This document shows, one piece after another, positions 57,351 to 64,000 of a DNA stretch of 64,000 nt. Numbering within the stretch: position 1 is the first letter of the stretch; the number at the start of each line of letters is the position of its first letter. The position numbers and the translations under genes were made by a program. This stretch comes from Okapia johnstoni (Eukaryota > Chordata > Mammalia > Artiodactyla > Giraffidae): contig CM044316.1 of NCBI GenBank assembly GCA_024291935.2, positions 70,696,501-70,760,500 of the forward strand, written 5' to 3'. Under the pieces are notes generated by a model, which was not told where the DNA came from, searched no databases, and was given only the letters and a program-made list of their open reading frames with translations.

Positions 57351-58349
57351 GTAAGACGGTCCCTTTGTTTCCCCAAGCCTGATGTCCTTCACACACACCC
57401 TCTGATGCCTGACTGTTTCTCCTCAGCCACTGGTTACAAGAAAACACTTGAAAGCATGGTGGTATTTGCAAATGGAAGTTGGTGAACTGTAAGGCCTGGG
57501 TAGGCACTGGGTAAAGTGCCAAGGGGTAAATGTAACATAGTTTTTGTGACCAGTAAGTTAGATCAGGAGTGGGCATACTTACGTAGAAATCAGTCACGAA
57601 GAACCAATCAACCCAAGACATCACGGCTACCGATGGGAACCTGCCTCGTGCAGGTCCCTGCTCCATGTGTCATCCAACTGGCCGAGCAGTTGAAGGTCCC
57701 TTGCAACAGCCTCTTTGCAGGAAGAGAAGCCAGGTGACCCCACCTCCCACGCCTCCCCACTGAGAGCTGACTTGGAAGCAAGGAGGTGCGAATGGGACTC
57801 AGTCCAGCTGGAAACTCCCAGGGAAGAGGCCCCAGGCTGTCCCCGCAGAGCAACCTGGCCTTTCCTTACGGAGAACGTGGCTGCAGGATGGGGGTTGGGA
57901 GGCCTTAGGCCAAAGCCCGACTCCTGCTAGGGACTTTCACTAGTCAGGGCTACAGGAGGGGCAGGGGGCCCTCCCCACTTTGGGCTTTCAGCGCAGACTT
58001 GACAGTGGTTCTGGTGAGCTTGGGGAACTGGAAAAAACCCAGGAGCCAGAAGGTCAGAAAGAGAAGCAGAGAGAGAGCAAAGCAAAAATGCAGAGAAAGG
58101 AGAGCGTGCTGATAGTCCTATGTAGGGGCAGCCCCTTAGCATCTCCGGCAGGCCTGCTCCTGACCGCCGGCCTTGGGAGCGGTCCTGTGCCTGGCCATAC
58201 CCTGCCCCCACAAGTCTCCAGAAAGAACCAGAAACAGAAGGAGAAAGAAGGCAGTGCAGAAGAGGCTCTCCCCAGAAAGGAGAGAGTGCTGGCTGCAGGA
58301 GAATGTGGGCATGGCCGCAAGTGACAGGGGCATCCCCTGCCCCACCCCG
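57351..58349 (+). other. WWC1: intron, no recognised transposon
   Basis: About 1 kb of unique-looking, GC-rich intron. A 192-codon minus-strand open frame that runs across the preceding exon (57088-57666) has no family match and looks like a composition artefact. Confidence 0.5.
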
Positions 58350-58550
58350 TCTGCTGTGGCTGGCTGGCACTCCAGTCCCTGGAGCACTGAGTCACCTTGG
58401 GAGCTTGTTGATGATGCAGATTCCGAGGCCACACTCCCAGACGGCCTCATCCAGGCAGCTGGGGTGGGGCCCTGGAAACAGTGTTTTCATAGGCTCCTCA
58501 GAGAATTCTGGAGCAGGTGTTCCATGATCCACTCCTGGGGAAATGACACT
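58350..58550 (+). mobile_element. Possible MER5-like hAT fragment
   Basis: The segments ttgatgatgcagattccgag and tcataggctcctcagagaat resemble a decayed MER5-type element. The call is weak. Confidence 0.4.
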
Positions 58551-59384
58551 GAGGAGCTCCTACCTGGTCCCCCTTGCATGTCTTACAACTCCCTCCCTGC
58601 AAGGCAAGCCCCACAGAAGTTCCTGCTTCTTCACCTCCTCTTCCCCTCAGCCAAGGGGATGCTTTGCAAAGGGGACCCTGGAGAGCTAGTCTGAGGCCAT
58701 GTTCCCTTCAGGTCCTTTCTATGTCCTGAGGAACAGAGGTGTCCAGAGGCTGGGCCAGGGCCCATGCACACTGCAGACCTTCCTCTACTAGCTGCCTGAG
58801 CAATGCATGTTGTGGAGAGGGCCACCTGGCAAGGGCCTGAGAGGACCTCTAGTAGCTGTGAGCAGTCCCTGATCAGCAGCTGAGTAAGAAAATGCAAGGA
58901 AATGAACCCTACCCAGGGCCTGAGGGAGCCTGGCTGCAAATCATCCCCTCGTCAAACCCCCGAATAGGGATGCAGTAGGTCAAAACCTAGATTTCAGCCT
59001 CATGAGACCCTGAGCAGAGGATTCAGCCAACCTATGTCTAAACTCCTACGCACTGAAAGCGTGAGATAATGAGTTTGCACGTTCAGCTGCTAGTTTGTGT
59101 AATTTGTTATGCAATAAAAACCAACACAACGCCCAATAAAGTGATTTGTAAAATGGTGTTAATACATAAGACATTAACTATGAGACCTGTCCTCACTTCA
59201 AGCTGGCCAGCATGCTTTTAGGAATAGGAAACCACTCAATGGAGTGGTTCTGTGCTTTTCTAGGGTGACCATTGTCTAGTCTCTGCTTATAAATGAGCAA
59301 GGCCAGGAGATCCAGCTGAGTGATCTCAGTGACTCCAGGTCTCAGGTGAAGATGCTTTTGCTTAGCTCTGCTGCCCCTGTACTA
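58551..59384 (+). other. WWC1: intron, no recognised transposon
   Basis: About 830 bases without a recognised element. Confidence 0.5.
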
Positions 59385-59492
59385 TCCTCAGTAGTGTCCG
59401 ACTCTTAGTGACACCGTGGACTGGAGCCCGCCAGGCTCTTCTGTCCATGGGATTCTCCAGGCAAGAATACTGGAATGGGTTGCCATTTCCTC
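59385..59492 (-). repeat. Bov-tA SINE fragment, reverse orientation
   Basis: It runs from cagtagtgtccgactcttag to ggaatgggttgccatttcc. Only the 3' half of the element is present. Confidence 0.88.
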
Positions 59493-59619
59493 TGCTCTGG
59501 CCGATGTCCAGTCTCAGGAACTTGTCTGAACATGTGGACGCAGAGAGAGGCAGAGCTCAGGCAGTAGACGGAGGACAGTCAGAGTAAGGGAAGCAACTGC
59601 CGTGTAGGGAGTGAGTGGG

Positions 59620-59810
59620 TGGGATCTGGACCCAGCTGCCTGGGGTGGAATCTCGGCTTCACTGCTTATGACCTGTGTGATTTAACCTCTGGGAGCCTCA
59701 TCTGTACACATGATAACAGTCAGGGCCTCACAGGGTCCTGAAAATGAACTCAGGTAACGGAACTAAAGCGCCCAGCACCGTGCCTGGGACATAAAATTGC
59801 TCACTAATAT
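59620..59810 (-). repeat. MIR SINE, reverse orientation
   Basis: The segments acctgtgtgatttaacctct and cccagcaccgtgcctgggac are reversed MIR landmarks. Confidence 0.72.
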
Positions 59811-59986
59811 GAGGGGTAGGCATGGAAAAAACAAGACAGGCTCCCAGGGTTTGGGCGAGCCCCACTTTTGGAGTGGAAGCCCACGGATGAACGAAGGAGG
59901 GTAGCTGAGCTCCAGAGCAGGAGAGAGCGCAGGCTCACTGGACCCGGCCCGGTACTAACTGGTCCAAACCATCCCCACCCCCGCAG

Positions 59987-60220
59987 CCTTCGTCTGTCAA
60001 ATCCCTGCGCGCTGAGCGCCTGCCGCGCACCTCGCTGGACCTAGAGTTGGACCTGCAAGCCACCAGGACCTGGCACAGCCAGCTGACTCAGGAGATCTCA
60101 GTGCTGAAGGAGCTCAAGGAGCAGCTGGAACAAGCCAAGAGCCACGGGGAGAAGGAGCTGCCGCAATGGGTGCGGGAGGACGAGCGCTTCCGCCTGCTGC
60201 TGAGGATGCTGGAAAAGCGG
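59987..60220 (+). CDS. WWC1: WWC1 coding exon (18th in window): aPKC sites and C-terminal helix
   Basis: It encodes about residues 973-1050 (78 codons): [20 protein letters not shown], then [20 protein letters not shown], then [20 protein letters not shown], then [18 protein letters not shown]. The acceptor is cccccgcag and the donor GTGGGT. The aPKC phosphosites Ser975 (59993-59995) and Ser978 (60002-60004) are intact in PSSVKS, and this completes the aPKC-binding region. The Leu/Glu/Lys-rich part is probably helical or coiled coil. It has phase 0 at both ends and is GC-rich. Confidence 0.98.
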
Positions 60221-62363
60221 GTGGGTGGCGAACCGCGGGGGCGCACGGGGCGCGCCGCTGCAAGGGAGGGTGGCGAGGGCTCCGAATGGGTCCTGCAGTC
60301 CTGTGACTCACTGAGAGTGCTCCCAGAGCCCCTCAAGCTCATCAGCAAAGGAAGCCAGCAATCCCTCCCCTAGGAAACTTGATTCACTGTTTACTGGCTG
60401 CCAGGTCCTTTTGCTGCATTCCCGTGTTTGTGTGCAAGCCCTGATTACTCACATGTTTATTCCAGCAGCTGGTCCTTCATCAGGCATATGGGGGGGGGCA
60501 CTTTGTCTACGCTGGGGCACACACTTGCACAGAGTAAATAAAAACGCCGACCTGCCCTCGTGCCTGCCTACCCAGTCCCACAGAGCACGTTTCTCCAAAG
60601 GGGAGAGGAGTGGGTCCTGGCCGGGTTTTATCCTGATGAAGACGCTTAAGGATACAAGCCTGCTGGCGTCTCTTCCCTAGCGTAGTGAGTTGGAGAGATC
60701 TCAGCGTTGCTCAGGAAAAAGATACAACCACAAACGGGCCAGAGCACACGATGAGTTGAATTTGGGTGGCTGCTGCTTTCTCAAGTTTGTATTTGGGAAG
60801 GTCTCACGCTGCATGAGACACCCCCCCCCCCCCCAAGCCTCCAAAGGCAGCTGTTTTGGCTGCCACTACCTAGAGGGGAGGAGGGCAGGCAAACTCCCAG
60901 AGAAAAAGGGGCTGGAGAGGGGACTTAGACATGGAGATGATGTCACTTGGAGCACCATGAGGAGTCTTGGGTTGGAGAACTCCAAAGCAGCAGGAGTTTG
61001 GGGTCTTTTATAGCCCTGGGGTTTAACACATCTATGACTAGCAGATGTTGGGTGCAGTTTTAGGGGGTATACGTAACAGGCAGGCTCTAAAAGCCTAAAA
61101 AAAAAAAGACAAAACTGCTATTTGAGCTTCATTTAAAACAATTGTATGGGTAAAAATTTGTCTTTGACACCAGTGGGCTCTTGAGCTAACAGATCCCAGA
61201 CTGTGGTGAAGAAATAAACCATAGGACTAACACACAGAGACCATCTTTGACTCATTCCTTTCATACCTGCCAGGATGGCTGTCCATGGCAGAAATGACAA
61301 GCTTTAGCTAGTTTTCTCCGCACACAGCCAAGCAATGCAAGAGCACCTTCCAGAGGGTGCCTCACTGGATTGTTGGGAGGGCCATTCGTTAAAATTCCAG
61401 CTCTCAATTCAGGTGATGAGAACATAAAGCAGGAAGGTGGTGCTGGGCTTCTTAAGTCTGGACTTGTGGGAGCCTCAAATTGACTGGTAAATCAGAAGTT
61501 CCCCAAACATTTCTTTCTTTCTTGTTTATTACTTATATCAGAGTTATAATAACAGCATTAAGAGAAAATAGAAAATCAGAGAAAGTTTTAAGGAAGAGAA
61601 GGAACTAAATATGTCTCTAATGGTAGCTGTCTGTTACATTTATCTTGGAGCTTCCTAGTAGCCAAGGCAAAAAGAGGTAAGCAAACAAGTATATATGTGT
61701 CCAGCCTTAAGAAAGCACCTACCAAGAAAACCTGACCTTTCAAATAGTTTTTTGTTTTTAATAGTAAATCTATGACTATCTGATGATGATTCTGTTAAAG
61801 AGTCGTTTAAATAGTGTAGCTTCATTAGCCGAAATTCTGTCTTTGTGCTATATTTTCAAGTATGTAGAACATAGATATTTGAGGGCTCTCTGGTTTGTTC
61901 TCTGAAGTGCTTCCTTAGGTTTGTATCAGGAGGGAAGGATGTATTGTTCCTCAAACCCTTGACCATAATTGCATGATTCAAAATTGGGTTTCTACGATTT
62001 CTTAGTTGTATGCCGTTAAAGCAGTTTCTTAACATGCCTGAGGCTTAGTTTCTGCATTTGTAATTTAGAAGTTATTATAAAGCCTAACTTCCGAAGTGGC
62101 CCCGAGGAGCAGTGAGGTGACACGCATTTTACCAGGTAGCCCTTGCCGCCTTATTTCTGAAGGGTGCACATAGGTATTTGGTTCCCTGGCCCCGAAAACC
62201 TATCCTGTCTGACACATGTTGGGATCACTTCCCCTCATCATCTTTCGGAATAAAGAGGAACAGGATACATCATGATGCCTGTCCCGTGACCCTCAAACCT
62301 TTTAACCACAGTAGACTCCTCATTTATGCTAGAAGGGTCTCCGTAGCTGACCCATTTCTAAAG
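60221..62363 (+). other. WWC1: intron, no recognised transposon
   Basis: About 2.1 kb without a recognised repeat. It starts CpG-rich just after the exon, contains runs of nine G (60490-60498) and 14 C (60821-60834), and becomes AT-rich after 61500. Confidence 0.55.
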
Positions 62364-62652
62364 ACCCTGCTGCTGCTGCTGCTGCTGCTAAGTCACTTCA
62401 GTTGTGTCCGACTCTGTGCAACCCCATAGACGGCAGCCCACCAGGCTCCTCCGTCCCTGGGATTCTCCAGGCAAGAACACTGGAGTGGATTGCCATTTCC
62501 TTCTCCAATGCATGAAAGTGAAAAGTGAAAGTGAAGTCGCTCGGTCATGTCTGACTCTGAGCGACCCCATGGACTGCAGCCTACCAGCCTCCTCCGTCCA
62601 TGGCATTTTCCAGGCAAGAGTACTGGAGTGGGGTGCCATTGCCTTCTCCATC
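62364..62652 (-). repeat. Bov-A2-type dimeric SINE, reverse orientation
   Basis: (CTG)n followed by two SINE bodies joined by the aatgcatgaaagtgaaaagt linker, which is the Bov-A2 arrangement. Similar flanks tctaaagaccct (about 62355) and tctagagaccct (about 62651) suggest its target-site duplication. It ends only about 43 bases before the next exon. Confidence 0.92.
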
Positions 62653-62695
62653 TAGAGACCCTAAGGACTCTCTACTCCTTCATTCTGCCCTCCAG

Positions 62696-62817
62696 ATGGA
62701 CCGAGCAGAGCACAAAGGAGAGCTTCAGACAGACAAGATGATGAGGTCAGCCGCCAAGGACGTGCACAGGCTTCGAGGCCAGAGCTGTAAGGAGCCCCCA
62801 GAGGTGCAGTCTTTCAG
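62696..62817 (+). CDS. WWC1: WWC1 coding exon (19th in window)
   Basis: It encodes about residues 1052-1091 (40 codons plus two bases of arginine), [20 protein letters not shown], then [20 protein letters not shown]. The acceptor is ctgccctccag and the donor GTCAGC. Only one AG is usable at the acceptor, so the exon begins with Met directly. The [16 protein letters not shown] block is a strongly conserved KIBRA tail. Confidence 0.97.
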
Positions 62818-63519
62818 GTCAGCAAGTGGGCGCCTGGCCAGACGGCCTTTCCCTTCCCACCCTGCCCTCCCAACCTCGGTCTCCTCTTCTCCATCTTGCT
62901 GCTCCCTGTCCATACTCCCTGCTGTAGCAGAGCCCCAGCTCTCTGTAGCAGATATCCGTCCTCTGCCGAGTCTTCCCCTGTGATCTGTGAGCCCCGCGGT
63001 GCTTCCCCTCAGCTGTCTTTATTGGTCCCCACACAACTCGACCTAATTTGTTAGATCCTTTTGTTTAATGGATGAGCCACCTGCTCTGGCCTTTCCTCTT
63101 AGAGTTCCCATCACCGGTTACTGTGGAGGATTGGCCGATAGATAAATCAGCCTGGGAGTGGCAGATGCTTGCCGGGCCTCCCTAGCACTGCCTGCCACCT
63201 GCCAGGATCTCGGGGAGAGGCCTTCTTGCCACCCCGGCCTGGGCCTCCCCGTTCACAGAGGGTTTTGCATTTAGGCTTATGTTATCCTCTCGGAAAAGGT
63301 ATTCTTGTTTGTGTATGTGCTGAAACACATCCCTTTGTGGAATATAAAGATGTAAAATATACTATCATTTGTCTAACCACACTTGGACATCTTTTTATTC
63401 TTAACCAACTGGGAATCTAAAACAGACCACCAGTGGAAATGGCCAAGGGCCCTTTGAGACTTCAGAGGCCCCTTATTGGAACTGGAGGTGGCTGTTCCTG
63501 CTGATGTTCCCCCAAGGCA
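62818..63519 (+). other. WWC1: intron, no recognised transposon
   Basis: About 700 bases of unique-looking intron after the penultimate exon. Confidence 0.55.
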
Positions 63520-63730
63520 GAGATTCTCAGCCAGGGGTGACTTGATTCTCTGGGGAAGGCATTTGGCAATGTCTAGGGACATTTTTGATTGTCAGAACCA
63601 ACGGAGGGCTGGCAGAGATGCTTCTGATGTTTTGTGAGTAGAGGCCAGGGATGCTACTAAACACCCTACCTGCACAGGATTAGCCCCACAATGAAGAAAT
63701 TATCCTGCCCATAATATCTATAAAAGCCCT
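63520..63730 (+). mobile_element. Ancient hAT-type non-autonomous element
   Basis: The segments ttctcagccaggggtgactt, atttggcaatgtctagggac and gaggccagggatgctactaa match the element seen at 10100-10320. Confidence 0.72.
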
Positions 63731-63749
63731 GCTCTAAAGGGATGGCCTG

Positions 63750-63873
63750 GGACTTCCCTGGTGATCCAGTGATTAAGAGCCCACACTCCCACTGCAGGGG
63801 TCACGGGTTCAATACCTGGTCAGGGAACTAAGATTCCACATGCCTTACAGCGTAGATGGGGGAAAAAAAAGAA
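63750..63873 (+). repeat. CHR-2-type SINE just upstream of the last exon
   Basis: It begins gggacttccctggtgatcca and ends in a poly-A, 28 bases before the terminal exon begins. Confidence 0.9.
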
Positions 63874-63901
63874 ATACATAAAGGAGTGGCCTGTTTTACA
63901 G

Positions 63902-63968
63902 GGAGAAGATGGCATTTTTCACGCGGCCTCGGATGAATATCCCGACCCTCTCTGCAGATGACGTCTAA
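63902..63968 (+). CDS. WWC1: WWC1 terminal coding exon (20th in window): PDZ-binding C-terminus and stop
   Basis: It completes an arginine codon and encodes EKMAFFTRPRMNIPTLSADD followed by V and TAA (63966-63968). The acceptor is cctgttttacag. This is the exact KIBRA C-terminus. The last four residues, ADDV (63954-63965), form the class III PDZ-binding motif. No poly-A signal is reached before the window ends. Confidence 0.98.
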
Positions 63969-64000
63969 TCGCCAGAAAAGTATTTCTTTTGTCCCACTGA
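63969..64000 (+). other. WWC1: Start of WWC1 3' untranslated region
   Basis: The 32 bases following the stop codon are the beginning of the 3' UTR, which continues beyond the window. Confidence 0.9.

Noticed and set aside
57088..57666. 192-codon minus-strand open frame around the exon at 57258
   Set aside because: It has no recognisable domain, overlaps a coding exon in antisense and looks like composition effects.
1..64000. A previously undescribed multi-gene system
   Set aside because: The window contains parts of one known gene and known repeat families. I found no cluster of unknown genes or other organised structure.

Overview
This is a vertebrate nuclear genome window, not a microbial one. 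The dispersed repeats identify a ruminant: BovB (RTE) LINE fragments, many Bov-tA/Bov-A2 SINEs, cetartiodactyl CHR-type SINEs, and older mammalian L1, L2, MIR, Tigger, hAT and MaLR LTR copies. A bovid such as Bos is most likely, but I cannot fix the species from the sequence alone.

The window holds one protein-coding gene, WWC1 (KIBRA), on the + strand. I could place 20 consecutive coding exons from 3099 to 63968. They join in phase into 963 codons plus a TAA stop, corresponding to about residue 145 to the C-terminus of the 1113-residue human protein. Every intron is GT-AG and I see no frameshift or premature stop. The two N-terminal WW domains and the start of the first coiled coil lie upstream of the window. 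Because human WWC1 has 23 exons, these are probably exons 4-23. The last 32 bases are the start of the 3' UTR. Residue numbers below are human-style: I counted back from the C-terminus and checked them against known phosphosites.

Layout: 1-3098 is intron. 3099-4888 encodes the end of coiled coil 1. 11654-14818 encodes a linker with a Ser-rich segment. 19258-26721 encodes coiled coil 2. 27462-31145 encodes a Ser/Pro-rich regulatory region. 31494-39123 encodes the C2 domain. 39851-50786 encodes an acidic tract and a proline-directed phosphosite region. 57258-60220 encodes the aPKC-binding segment and a C-terminal helix. 62696-63968 encodes the tail with the ADDV PDZ-binding end. KIBRA is a cytoplasmic scaffold of the Hippo pathway (with NF2/merlin and LATS1/2), cell polarity (aPKC) and synaptic plasticity (PKM-zeta).

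Introns make up over 95% of the window and are dense in transposons. Notable cases are nested insertions with clear target-site duplications, a 1.57-kb BovB copy whose open reading frame has lost a catalytic aspartate, a long decayed L2 copy, and SINEs close upstream of the last two exons. I found no second protein gene, functional RNA gene, CRISPR array or novel gene system. The findings concern WWC1 coding features, candidate splice or regulatory elements, and transposon history.
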